Of a stretch of 64,000 bases of DNA, positions 10,948 through 24,100 are shown one piece after another (the stretch's first letter is position 1; every line of letters starts with the position of its first letter). The notes below the pieces were generated by a model. That model was not told the DNA's origin, searched no databases, and saw nothing but the letters and a program-made list of their open reading frames with translations. Source of the DNA: Hypomesus transpacificus (Eukaryota; Chordata; Actinopteri; Osmeriformes; Osmeridae); assembly GCF_021917145.1 (NCBI RefSeq), contig NC_061065.1, positions 6,671,082-6,735,081 on the forward strand, given 5' to 3'. The position numbers and the translations under genes are program-made.

Positions 10948-13900
10948 CTTTTTCCAACACGCATGTGTGTAGGAGTTTGCTGTCCTGTCATTCAAAATAC
11001 AAATAGCAAGCCTGTTGCCAGCCAATAGCAACCCAGCTGCCAGGGTTCAGTGGCTCCACCTCTCATGAGGAACAACTGCAGCGTCTGTCTTCAGAGTGGC
11101 TGTCATAAACGCCCCGGGTGGCTGGCTCTGGCGTGGATGGGTGTCAATGATTCACTGCCCCGTGGACATCAGACAACAACTGGCATTTCAATTAGACTGC
11201 ACCTCCGTGGACCCCTGAGAAAACAGCTGCACAAGCCCACCCCCCTGACCTCTGACCCCTGAGCGGGAGGGGCCAGACGCAGGGACAGCCTGGTGTTTTA
11301 ATAGTTGTGTTAATCTGTGGTCTGATGTTTTGTCAGAGCCCAGATATTTGGAAATTACATTTTTGGAGGAGTGGAAATGAACCAGACAAGCCCATGACAT
11401 CACGGAGACTGCTCCACATGGTATTCCTGCTGTTATGTTAAGAGTGTGGCTGCAGTTATCTGGGTTTGAGTTGGCTTGATAGCTGAGAGAGGAGGAGAGG
11501 AGAACAGAGAAGCCTAAAACTGAATATATTAAAGCAGAGCAGAGTACAAAATGGCACAGTAGAAGACGCAAACTTTTTGGGGGTCTTTTATTGATTTTTT
11601 TATGCAAGCTTTTTCAACCTTTTGAAACGTGTTTAAAAATATATTTTTAAATACAAGTTTTTAAAAAGGTTTTTGAAAAAATGAAATACAAAATGACAAA
11701 AAAAACGTATTTGAAGTTGTCAGAAAAATGAATAGGGAAGTGAAGTACTGTAGTACAGTATCATGAAAATGATCTGTATCATTTTCAAGTAATGAAGTAG
11801 GCTATTTGTGCTTTGTTACTTCCCATCTCTGGTTAATATACTGCACGTTACAGCTATTGTACAGCAGGTGGCGCTCCAAAGCAATTATCCGAATTACATC
11901 AACTATTGTTTTGCTCAATTAATTTACTGTACGGCTTCATTATAGCAAACAATTTCTAGTGTAAATAATTATTAAATCAACACATTTACTCATGCAACTC
12001 TAGATCGGCTAAATTTAACCGGTTATTCTTTCTTCTTATTTTTCCTACCTTTATTCATCTATTTATCCTCAGATTATATGCTAAGTGTGTTTGAGATTTA
12101 GATGTATTCGCTCCAAAATTTGATTTCACTCTTTAAGACTTAAATACATAGCCCAGTGACACACCAAACCTGTTTACAATCTTTCGTCTCGCCCTCCTCA
12201 CATAGTCTCCGTCTATTGGCTTGTAGTCCTGTCAATCTCCGTAAAAATCCCGTTATAGTTTCATTGTGGCCCTGCAAGGCTAACGCCATCACACAGCGGC
12301 TACAGCAAACTGGGCAGCAAGCAGATCGCACAGGCTACACTACGATAAAGACAAAAACTAGAAGAAAAGACTATCATTTACAACGGCAATGGAATATAGA
12401 CCTCCGGTTAATTAGACGTCTGAGACTGTGTAAGTTCCATTTTCCTACTTCATTGAGACTCTTATTAAGAAAGCAAACAAATGACTTTGATTTTAAATGA
12501 CTACCTAGCTCATAAAACTGCATGCGGATTCTTATATTTCCATTCGTCTGTGGGCTCTTGGGTCATTAGGTTTGTAATGACCCACATTTTAGTTTTCGAG
12601 TTGATATTCAGATTCGCTCATTTCTTTAACATGTATGAAGAGCAGCACAGGATGATAGGATCGGTATATGGGCCAGTAGGCAAGTGAGAAATCTGTTGAC
12701 TGTACATCCCTAATACAACCTATAGACTCAGCACAGCATGGAAATCAGTAGCGAATTTGGTTACTTGCTTGCCTAATGTTGTCCCCACCAATATCAATCA
12801 AATGTCTTCGATGAAGGGCACAATGTCACTTTGACTCGAGTTTGTGGTGGAATTGAGCACCAAGATAGCCGGTTAACAATTGTAAACATGTTTCCTGTAA
12901 GTTCATCTTCAGACATGATTCATTCAGACTGGAATACAAGCTTCTGTTGGACATACATTCCAAGTTGTCAGCTGTGCATGTGTTTATTTTTGACCAACAT
13001 AGTTCCTGCCAGATTTATGACTCTTCCAGAAACTAGGAACTAATAGGAAATAATGGAATTATTAAAATGATATGGAGCTTTCATCAAAGTCTTCTTCTTC
13101 ATTATAAACATAATGCTACATTATTTAAACCCTCTGTTGTGAAATTGCCTTCCACTTTCTTCTAATAATTGGGGTCTGTTGTATGGTTGACCCCAGCATC
13201 CCTCCAAATAATATTAGACTTAATTTCTAAATAATCTCAACTGAAATGGAGTTGCTTCCTCTGGATATGTTCAGTCCATACAGCCTCTTTGCTCACCCCA
13301 TTACTGCTTGTAATTAGTAGTGGCTGTGACATGCGTGATACATGTTTGAATATGCTCTTGATGTGTTCGTAAACACTTAATGTGTAAATCATAAATAGCT
13401 TTTGCACAAATATTTGTGTCTGAAAGTTATCTGTTCCGGTGGAAGTGGTAGAGAGACCTATAATACGGTCTTGTCTCTGTAGTGTGAGTTTCCTTTTCAA
13501 GATAAGTTCTTCACATCCTGCATATCCTGCTTTAAATGTGTAGTGGGTTTTAGTCGGGGAGTAATTATCAGTGAGGTACCGAACCCAGTTTTATTTTTGA
13601 AACCGTGAGGTTTCAGACGTACAGCTATTTTCTATTTCAGTTGGGTTGTTGACCAGTGCCAGTGTTTGGAAATGCTGCTTACAGTACAACTTATTTTTAC
13701 ATTACGACTTATTGACAGCAGTTCATATGTCAGTTATGAATAGTTTACCACTGTATTGTTTGTTTTGCAGCTGAAGATGTCTTCAAGCTGCTTTGGGAGT
13801 CTTTGCAGGATGCACAAAAGTAATATTTTAAACCACAGCAAGCATCGGGATACTGAATAATAAGCACCCTATATTTAAAACAAAATGTGATTGTCTTTTT

Positions 13901-14684
13901 CATTGAAAGTCTTAAAAGACAAACAGAATGTAGGCTTTTCTAAAAGAACAGAAAATAAGTCCTGTATCTTCTCTAATTTGCAAGTTATAACACTGTATTT
14001 ACATAAATAAAGAAGCTGTTGTCCTTGTACAGTAGCTCTGCACTCTTCTGAAGCGCACGCTGCTGCTTTCATAATGAACTTGAGCAGGCAGCCGATGAAA
14101 GCTCTCTTAACCCTGGCCAATTTAGATGAGGCATGCAAAGTCCTGTGTCAGTCATTTTGCCACTTGGCACCTGACCCCAGTGTGAAGCCCGTCTGCCTGT
14201 CCAGGACAGCATGTCACCCCAGCAGCCAGAGAGGTGCTCAACCCTCCTCTCTGTAGAGCAGAGCAGCCAAACCACCCTCCTCATCCCCTCTGTTGTTTAC
14301 CCTGAGACAGCTTGGCAGTCTGGTCTGCTCAACTCTCCACACACACACACACACTTACACATAGATGAAAAGGCTATGAAGTAATCATCAAGTGTTCAGT
14401 ATCACATCCTGTTGATGGAGTTGGGCTTACATTGTTTAATTACTCTTGAACCATGGTTTGGTGGATTGTGTTTGTCTACAGTAGGTGATCAGTTTGAGGG
14501 TTAGTGTTAGTCCCCACATGGTCTCACTTCTCCCGCTGACGACAGCAGCGGCATCATCGGGAGAGACCCATGACTTCTGCTGAGTCCAGTGCTGATGTCA
14601 CAGGCCGCTGCCTGTCATGTGACTTAGGGGCTGTCAGCCACTTCTTGGCACCCAGCTGCACATCATGTCCACTGTAGCGCACAG

Positions 14685-14739
14685 ACACACACACACACAC
14701 ACAGACACACACGCACACTCAGACACACACACACACATG

Positions 14740-14779
<40 letters not shown>

Positions 14780-14798
14780 CACACACACACACACACAC
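14685..14798. repeat. (CA)n microsatellite
   Basis: CA dinucleotides with scattered CAG, GCA and CTCA interruptions in non-coding DNA. Confidence 0.9.
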
Positions 14799-17700
14799 GT
14801 CACCACAACAATTCTTCCCTTTGTGCCATCCATCTAATGAAGACACCAAATGTGTGCCTGTGTTGATAGTTTGGGTGCAGTTTGTGGTAGCTAACGTAGT
14901 AGCAGACTCACATAGGTGAATGCCTAGCATGGGGACGCCATTGGGGACAACTACTAACATATGAGAGTCAGAGAGATCCTGTGATCTCCTCCAGCACCTT
15001 CATAGCAGTGCAGAGTGTATTCCCAGAAACCACGTCACAAGACAGTCAGAGAGTTTCATAGTAGCATTGTGCACATTCCTGTATCGTGCAAAAGTGTGAT
15101 AGCAAGACATTGGTCTTTTGCACACATGCCACTCACTGTGCCGTTGCATCGCAGAATGAAATGATGCGTAAAACAGATACTCTTTTCTGAAGCCTCGTCA
15201 AAACTGAGGTAGGCCCAGGCCTATAGAGATAGATCATTTGGTATTGGGAATATTTTTTGATTAAATTAAATTAGCTGGAACTGTCATCTGGAACCGTGGC
15301 ACCAAGTCCCTAGAGGCAGAGAAATCACATTACACAGATGGCATCACACAGTCCCGGTTATGATCCAAGCACTCTCACCTGTGTTTCACCAGCAAGTGTC
15401 TGAGTGTGTCTTTGTGTTTTATCGTCCTGTATGGTTTTAACTGCCACGCCACATCAGTTTAAAGGTTACTTTGAATATGTCTAAGATCAAAATAGTTTGA
15501 CAAATAAATTGAGTGAAAGTACAGTGTATATCCTCTGAGATGTTAGCCTATGTCTGACTCCATCAGGAACCAGTCTTTGGTCTTGTTGATACTTTTATCT
15601 ACAATCTAAAATATAGATAAAGTGGTCACTTGGGGTCACTGAAATGAGGGGTTAAATGAACAGGAAAAACCGCCTGTCTCTGGCGAGAATCGTTCAGTTG
15701 GAGATTTAACAACTAGGCTTCCCCCAAATGTTTCACAAGGTTTTCTATTTTTAAGCCCTCGCCTCCACATTTAATCTCTGCCGCTCTGCACCTTTCATCT
15801 TTAATACAACCCTGCATTCAGAGGTTTAATGCTACCTTGATCGTCCTTCGATTTTGACAGGCAAGACTATATTTAAGATTTTATAACTGAATCAATGGGC
15901 CTACAGGGCCTCTTCAACCACCAACTCAAACGTTCTAACCACTGCACCCGTGGTAGAGCAGCAATGTGCTTGGGACAGGTTTCCACCATATTAGGTTCTG
16001 CAGTTTGAACAACAAAACAGATATCTGTCACGTTGTTTGGAAAGAGCAGTGCATTTGAGAGAACAGATAAACTAAGGAGGGTTTTTTTGTGAAAAGGTAA
16101 ATACCAAACCAAAACAACTGTGAAATGTGGTATGATATTATAGTTAGGACACAGTATGTTTTGCATGTTACTTCACAGTCCCCAAATTAGGAAGTACCAT
16201 AGGAAGAATGTTTTTTATTAATGTAATTTATTAATGATATGTTGCTCTGCTGGTAGGTGCATTGATGTCAAGTGTTTTTTTGTTTTCAGAGCGATACGAG
16301 CGGTATGTTTATGACCCGCAGAGCTTTCATGCATATTTAATACTGTGGATTTTCTGTCAGTTTTCTATGTCATACATAAACATGTGTTAAACAAAGACAG
16401 CATTTCTGTATCAACAATAGGTGCCCTGTGCTCCAAGCCAGTGCTGTCACACGCGACACACTGTTCATCTGCATTGCAAAGAAGTTATTTCTTTTGATGA
16501 ATTTCTATGAATTTCATTGTGGACTCGTACCATAGTGACACTGACATTCCACACTCCCCTTACAGCCCGCGTTCTCAGCACCAGCTCACGACGAGCAGTG
16601 AACGATTCAAACCCAAGCAGCTGTGTAACTTTTCCCGCCTCACCTCAAACACGCACGGTGGATGTCTTGATAAACAGAGCAGGTACAAGTCAGAGTCGTC
16701 TCCGAGGGGGGCATGGAGGGTGGATGCCCCCCACATGGAATGCTACCCCCCTGCCCCCAATTATTTGATCTATACGTTTCTATAAGAGAGCCATATACAA
16801 AAAAGCCCCTTATGGAAACCAACCCCCCCTCATCCGATTCATTCTGGAGCCGAGCCTGGCACAAGCCCAAAGCAGCCCCGCTTGTGAGCTAGCCAGCTGA
16901 CAGTGTACAGTGTCCCTCCTGAGTGCTCTGTCCCAGCCCTCTCCCTCGACTCTGCTGCTGCCTGGCTCTGCAGTGCTGATGCAGCTGCTGGTGGCTGACA
17001 AAGGAGACGATTGCTCATGCTGGCGTGGGCCTGCTCCTGGCTGGCACGCCAAGTCTGGCTCGGGCCCTCTGTGTGCCCCATTACAGAGCAGCCGCTTCGC
17101 CGAGGGAGAGAGCTGTATTGACGTGCAGGACTCTTATGCGTCAAAGGGGCCTTAAACCATTGCTGATGTTAATTTCCAGCTTTCTAATCACCGGGCTGAG
17201 TGGCAGAGAAGCTGTGTTTTGAATGTGTCAGCAGGCCGGGAACGGACTGTTCTTCACTGTCAGCAAATCTGAGGGTGAAGGTGAAGGTGAAAATTCGCTA
17301 AATCTAGAAACAAAGTCACTTAATTGGCAAGTCTGTGCTGCCATTATTGAAATGGCAGAGTGCCCTATTTCCTCAGAGGGTAACTGTGGTATGACCTCAC
17401 CATGGCTGAGGGAACACGTTTCCTTGTCCGGTCTGAGTTAAGTATGTGAAGCTTGAGTGAGGGCCTTACCAGACCCCAGGGTTAGCTGCATCCCCAGCAG
17501 CCAGTGCGCGGAGATCCATCTATGCAGTGTACCAGGCTGGCTTCGTGCGGCCAGGCCAGTGGGCCAGACATTTGGCACAGTGTACAAATGGCAGGAGAAT
17601 GACTAGGGCTTGTTGTGCACTGCTGGTCATGTGATCTATGTGTGGCTGAATGACTTTTCCCTGCCTGCAGCCTCGGTGCCATCATGCTGGATGGGAGCTG

Positions 17701-18529
17701 CAGAGGATGAAAAGACAGCCAGCTCTCTTGCTCTGTTCTGTTGGAGGCCTATTCTTACTCCACACTACTCTACTGTAATGTATTTTGTATTCATACTGTA
17801 GTTCACTCTACTGAACCCTGCTCTGGGCTGTCTTGAGAGAGAGATACAGAGAGAGAGATAAAGAGAGAGAGAATATAAAGAGAGGGCCATAAAATAGAAA
17901 CAAAAATAAGCGCCAGATTTAGCTAAGTGGTAATTTACCAGAAAGATGATGGTTGAAAATCACGTTTTGCTCTTGTAGGGAACACAGCTCGGTTGTTTTG
18001 GAGAAAGGGTTAGGGAATCTTTTTCAGTTTCATCCACATGCCATACAAGAATAGCCATACAAACCCTCAACTGAAAAAAGTCAGGCTGGGTTGATGGGGT
18101 CTGCCAGAATGAATACTACTGCATGATATACTGGATGACACCAGTGACACTATGTTTAAAGATAACATATGCTTGGAGGTACAAGAAATAATAGATTATA
18201 CAAATATAAAGATGCACACACATTGATTGTTTTAACAGCTTTCTTATTAAAAGAATGTAGAATGGTCTTAATTTATTGCTCAAATTCCCTGTAGAAAACA
18301 TATGTTAAATTGCATACGTCCAATTCAATTCACTATGCACGCATCACTTCCTCATATTGAACAAGCCAGGTATACAACTTCCGGTATCTAGCAGTTGCGT
18401 TGGTTACATGTGAGCCATGCAAGTGGGCCGCAAAGCGGAAAAGGTTGGTAATGGCTGGCCTAGTCCATAGGCCGTAGACTAATCCATCTTTTTAAGAAAC
18501 CTCCCAAAAGTCTCTGTGCTGACAGAAGA

Positions 18530-18628
18530 CCTGGGACAGGCAACACTAGATGATGTCATCCACCTGGGACAGGCTCCACTAGATGATGTCATCCACCTGG
18601 GACAGGCTCCACTAGATGATGTCATCCC
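18530..18628. repeat. 33-bp tandem triplication carrying TGATGTCAT
   Basis: Three 33-base copies starting at 18530, 18563 and 18596. Each contains ACTAGATGATGTCATCC, so each carries TGATGTCAT, close to an ATF/CREB or AP-1-type site. The first copy differs by a few bases. A regulatory role is inference. Confidence 0.8.
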
Positions 18629-18717
18629 TGAAGGAGCGACAGCAGGGAACAATGGGGTGAAGACACTCCTGAAGGAGAAGGGGTGCTGTCAGCCCCGATG
18701 ACTGCCCCTGTGCCCCT

Positions 18718-18719
18718 GC

Positions 18720-18797
<78 letters not shown>

Positions 18798-18900
18798 CCT
18801 CTCTCTCTGTCCCTCTCTCCTCTCTGTCTCTTTCTCCTCTCTCTCTCTCTCTCTCTCTCTCCTCTCTCTCTGTCCCTCTTTCCCCTCTCTCTCCTCTCTC

Positions 18901-18934
<34 letters not shown>

Positions 18935-18952
18935 CCTCTCTCCTTCTCTCTC
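18718..18952. repeat. (CT)n-rich tract, 235 bp
   Basis: Pyrimidine tract of CT units with TCCCT and TTTC interruptions. Simple repeat; open frames through it are artefacts of the repeat. Confidence 0.9.
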
Positions 18953-20610
18953 TTTTGCCCTTCTGTGCCCCCCTGAGAGGCTGAGGTAATCATATAGCAG
19001 TACTGTAGTTCTTCTCTCTACCCATTTACACAGAACTCGGGCCTAAATATAGTTCTACTCCACTTCTAAATCTGGTTACTAATAGAAAAAGCTGAAATCC
19101 ATGAGGGGATCCATGAACCTCAGTTAAAATGTGTGAGAATGAGTGTTTGAGACCATGTAACAGACAGCAACCACACCACCACCACCAACAGCAGCAGCAG
19201 CAGCAGCCAGCAGCAGCAACAGACAAGTCATTCCGAGCCATATGCAGCACAGGAAGTGAGAGTTGTCACTGTGTAACAGTTGGTTTGGCCGCATCAGATT
19301 GCATTAGCAGAGCTCTGCTTTAAAGGTTTGGCTAATGGCTTACAAGTACAAGATTTGGCACTGGGAACAGAGAGCCTGTTGTAGATAAAGTGCAGTTTGT
19401 AAATGTGCCATGGAGCTAAACACTGTCCCTGTGGGAACAACAATGAGTCGGCTGTTGACCATTAGTCTTGGTCGGAAAGTTTTGGCAGTGTTTTTAGAGG
19501 TGTGTACAGTGTGCGTCGTTTGAAGTTCTGTGTGTGTGTGTGTGTCTAAGCATTATCGGTCATTCTCTGGTCTCTGGGGTGAGATCATCTGGGGTCGGAA
19601 CACCTATATGCTCAATTGATTATGTTGGATTACCTTGCTACAAAAATCAGTATTTTCTGCCAAGGGCCAGTAAGCATGGACAACAGTGTATTCCACATCT
19701 TTTAAGACGATTCCTTCCAAGTGTTGGTTGAGAAATGGTCATTCCAGTCCTACTTGTTCCACCTCTTCTCTGCTCTGTCAGACTGGAGAGCCCCCGCTCT
19801 GACTGGTACAGCAGGGAAGTGTTAGACAGAACAGAAATGACGGAAATGAGGCCACCGCGCAGGGTTTGGATCCAAGCTGGCACCTTACAGTCTGCACTGT
19901 ACTCTGTTGTTTACTAACAGACTAGTATCGAGGTCGCCGTTTAAAGAATGCTGCCTGTCACTGGCTCCAAGGGCGTTCTCTCTGGAGAGTCTGGGAGGAT
20001 GGAGAACACCCAGGCCCACATTTTTGTCTTCGTAGTGAAGCGAAAATGACGTCATTGGACATTGCGCGTAGTTCAGATGCATGTTTTATTGAACGATTCG
20101 ATGAATAATTAAATGTTTCTTTTTTCCTACAGGCCCTCTGTTTTCGCGGTGCATAAAGCAATGTGGAGCATATAAAGATCCAGATACGCTGAAGACCAGA
20201 GGTACACGCACACACACACACACACAGCTGGCCACCACAGGTTGAAGCTGCGCTATAGAGGTTCCTGCTGTGCGTAACATACTGCTTACACCTGTATAGA
20301 TGCTAGACATGTGCCAAGATCCTTCTAGATTTCAGAGTACATTCCCCTACTCTAAATATATAGACCCAATGGTGTATTCAATTTGAAATACTGCCTAATG
20401 ATGTGTGTCTTCATTGGGAACACCAGTATCATTCTGATATGTCAGCTGGATGATAAGGAGCTTGTTTAGGTATGTAGTTGTGTGTGATCAAACACCAGGG
20501 GGACCCCCCCTCCCCCTCCAAAAACACAATCCCTTCTGTTTTGAATCCTCTCCTCACAACCAGAGTTCAGCCTACAACCCGCCCGTCGGGTTCGTCTACG
20601 GTCCCCCCCC

Positions 20611-20828
20611 CTCAGCACAGGGCAGGCCTCTCTCCCTCCTCCCCTCCCTCAGCACAGGGCAGGCCTCTCTCCCTCCTCCCCTCCCTCAGCACAGGGCAGG
20701 CCTCTCTCCCTCCTCCCCCTCCCTCAGCACAGGGCAGGCCTCTCTCCCTCCTCCCCCTCCCTCAGCACAGGGCAGGCCTCTCTCCCTCCTCCCCTCCCTC
20801 AGCACAGGGCAGGCCTCTCTCCCTCCTC
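20611..20828. repeat. 37-bp minisatellite, about 6 copies
   Basis: Each copy begins CTCAGCACAGGGCAGGCCTC and ends in a CCTCC-rich pyrimidine stretch. Some copies have one extra C (38 bp). Non-coding. Confidence 0.85.
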
Positions 20829-20980
20829 ATCCTGCGGTTCTCTCACGCTCATTCCTTCAGTTGACCCTTTTTTTCCTACATTCGCAGCAAATTTCTTTAG
20901 GTTAAAAACATGTTTGCTTTTGATCGTAATTCCTGTCGTCGCATGCTGGGCTCAGAGTGGCTCCAGATTACAGCACACAG

Positions 20981-21165
20981 CCCTCTCTCCTCCCTGCTCT
21001 GCAGTCTCTCTCCTGCTCCCCAGCCTGGCTACAGCACCCTCTCTCCTCCCTGCTCTGCAGTCTCTCTCCTGCTCCCCAGCCCGGCCACAGCACCCTCTCC
21101 CCCCTGCTCTGCAGGCTGTCTCCTGCTCCCCACCCCGGCTACAGCACCCTCTCTCCCCACCCTCC
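20981..21165. repeat. Tandem repeat of about 57 bp, 3 to 4 copies
   Basis: Copies share CCTCCCTGCTCTGCAG, then CTCCTGCTCCCCA and GGCTACAGCACCCT. Copies diverge by a few bases and small deletions. Confidence 0.75.
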
Positions 21166-24100
21166 TGCTGCTGTGCAGCACAGTGCCTCTCTTCAGCTCC
21201 AGTGTTGTTGTGAGCGTGAGGGAGAGCGCTCCATGCCTGGCCCTGTCAGAGACAGCAGCTCCCTCCTACTGAAGAGATGCGTCACAGCCTGTCCTGTGGA
21301 CAAAAGGGGAGCTTTAATGGAAACCGCTGGCGGAGAACTGTAGGACACGTCTTTAAATGGAAAATGAGATTCCCCCCCCCCCCCCCCTCAAAGTCAAAAT
21401 TCCTCAACAGTGACAGTGGAAACGGGTTAGTGCACACAAGCGCTTCATCCAGGAATCTGGAGACAGCCTGGTAGTCAGCATTCATCGCCTGCGCATACAT
21501 TATGCAGCATTACACACAGCTAGCCCTCCGCTCTCCTCTGTGGTCTCTCCTGACTCATTCGGCACATCACACCAGACAGGCTTGTAGTTAGCCGCGGCGC
21601 TAGCTCTGATTGCTCCTACCTGAAGCAGCAGGACCGCGGCGAGGCGGGTAGTCCCTGTGAGAGTTTCCGCTGACTCGAGGGGGAGGGAGAGCGTGTCCGC
21701 GAGGTGGTGCAGAACGGCAGGTTAGTCATCGCGCCTCGGAGAGATTCTGAGCTCCGTGGTGGTGAGGTTCTCCACGCACCAAGACCTCCCCCCCCTCTGT
21801 CGCTCTGTCGCTCTGTCAGTGGAACAACACACACAGTTAGCTTGTGTGTGCGTGGGAGATATAGTGGAGGATAAGACTTGAAAATGACTGACTGATTCCA
21901 CGAGTTGTTTAATGTCAAGAACTCTCCCATTTTCCTGGAATGTTGCATTTATTCATGCTCCATGAGCTAAACTGAACACTCAGGAACAAGTGTTCTCTCT
22001 CCCTCTCTTACACACTCTGTAATAGCGGAGATTGTGTAGGGCTTTGAACTACTTTCTCAAATGTCAGAGGAAGTCTTGTTCAGCCTGTGGGTGAGTGGGA
22101 TTCTGATGTTGCTGCACGATCATATCTGCGCTGTGTTTGCTTGAAGCTAACCAACCTGTTTTCGCTGCACTATATATATAAACACATCTGTTGGCATTCT
22201 TCCCATACCCTGTTCTGTCTCCCTGCCCTCCTAATGAAGCTATTTGTCACAGCGGACATAAGCGATGAGGTGCTGGATGCGGTATCTCTGTAGAATACAG
22301 GATGTTTTTCAATTAGGAGTTTACAGGCGAAGACACTGCTCTCTTTTGCGACAACCAATCGCTGGGCTCCAGGTGAGGGGGAGCTGCAGCCGGTATGAGG
22401 AGGGACAGAGTAACCTCAGACCTTGTGTCTGTCTTTCTTAACCTTCTGAGCTCCCTCCGCCCTCGCTAACGCCCCCGGTCAGCCAGCCTGACTACCTGTT
22501 TCCTCTCTGCTTCCCCACGCGACAGCTCAGTCACCCCACGAGTACAGGCCACAGCTGTCTGTGGAGCGTGACACCTTAGCCAATGAGAAGCACCAACGAG
22601 GAACTGAAAATGTCAAATTCTCCACCTTGCGTGTCTCTGCAGCTTAGTATTATCCCTCATCAGTGATGTCTTCACACACACACACACACAGCCCTACTGC
22701 TCTGTGCCTTGCAGCACATGGTGTTCTCACCTCCAGGCAAACAGTGGGTGGAGAAGAGAGGAAGAAAGAAAGGAGAGAGAGAGAGAAGTAGGAGAGGGGG
22801 CTGCCTGGTGGGGAATGATGGAAGCCAGACCTCCTGCCTAGCGAGAAGGCCTCTTTCCTCCTCTGCTCCTCCCTCGCCTGATGAAAGAGGGACGTGGGCT
22901 ACAAGAACTCCCAGTTTGAGGAGAGAAGCAGAGGAGCCGAGTCGTAATGATCTCTGGCTCACTTGGGTGCCCGTCCTGATCCTGGGCTCACTTCACCCTA
23001 GGTGCTCCTCCTGGGAGGAGGCAGACGGGCATGATGATGGGGCACACGTGTGCTGCGTGGATGTTTTGCTCAGAGGAGACGCCGTCGTTTATGCAGCGCG
23101 ACCTTGTTGTCTCTGGATCCTGATGTTTGTTTGACTCAGGAAGTTCCAGGGAATGGAGTTTATGAGCCGTGGCTGTTTGGCGGTGGCTTGGGTGCGTGGC
23201 TGTGATGTTAGCTGTGCTACAGGATGTGACACGTCTTCTCGTGTGAGGACAGAGAGGGGGCTCCCATATGTCGATGTTACCATGACCCCCACCCTGTCTT
23301 GCTGACTCCACCAGAACTTACCCAGGCTCCCCTGCCATCCACCCATCCCCCTCTATAGCGCCGATAACCAACCCTCAGGAGTATAGCAGCCTCTGAAAGG
23401 CTCTCTGCTACGGGGAGCCAGCTCACTCGGGCAGGGTAACTTATGTCTATGCATGAGAGCAGCAGCTACAAGCTGCCATATGGCCCTAACAAACAGAACG
23501 TGCGTCACTCTGCGCTGACTTTTATTGGCCGACGTGAAAAAGGGCAGCAATGCATGAATCTGAGACGAGGGACAATGGCAGCTGTCTTCTCTCACGGGAG
23601 CGCCGAGACTTAGTGCTGTCTCTGGATGAGAAGCGTGACAGGTATATTGTCAGAGGAGCAGGGAAGGCCTTAGTTCAGACCACGCTGTCTAGCAGCTTCC
23701 CCCATGGAGGGGGGTAATGCTGGGCATGGCTGGACGCTCGGTGACAAAGGCCTCTTTCTCCGGAGCCTGCTGCCAGCCCTGACACCCCTGCATGGAAACA
23801 CGTCCAGGTTGCAAATGAGCCTAATCTTCACCCACCCAGTCAAGATGGCCGTCCCCTCCACACAAAAGCAGGAGGCCTCCAGGCAGACCGTGAATCCCCC
23901 CCCATCCCCAGAGCTGGAGCCTATTCACCGCTCACGTTGGTCGTTCTAACCCACAATCTGGCCCCACATAGACCCTCGCTGGGGTGTTGATGCTGGTCAC
24001 TGATTTACATCGTCTTCAGCTTGATTTAGAGTTCTGTTCCCTCCTTTTGAAGGGGCGGGGTGTGGGGGAGGGGGGGGGGGAGATTTGGAACCGGGGCTGG

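Larger units (their letters stand above)
9440..10950 (+). other. Likely 3' UTR of the SLC22-like gene
   Basis: Runs from the stop codon to two AATAAA hexamers at 10916-10921 and 10942-10947. AT-rich, with no coding potential seen. The 22-bp minisatellite lies at its start. A stem with arms ACAATCTCC (10871-10879) and GGAGATTGT (10893-10901) lies just upstream of the first poly(A) signal. Confidence 0.55.
10951..21590. other. Intergenic stretch without supported exons
   Basis: About 10.6 kb between the transporter and any identifiable dnmt3a exon. No coding exon with homology and matching splice sites was recognised. Contents are a CA tract (14685-14798), a 33-bp triplet repeat (18530-18628), a long CT tract (18718-18952), a CAG/CAA tract (19184-19222), a 37-bp minisatellite (20611-20828) and a 57-bp-type repeat (20981-21165). 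Distal regulatory elements or far 5' exons of dnmt3a could be here. Confidence 0.5.
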
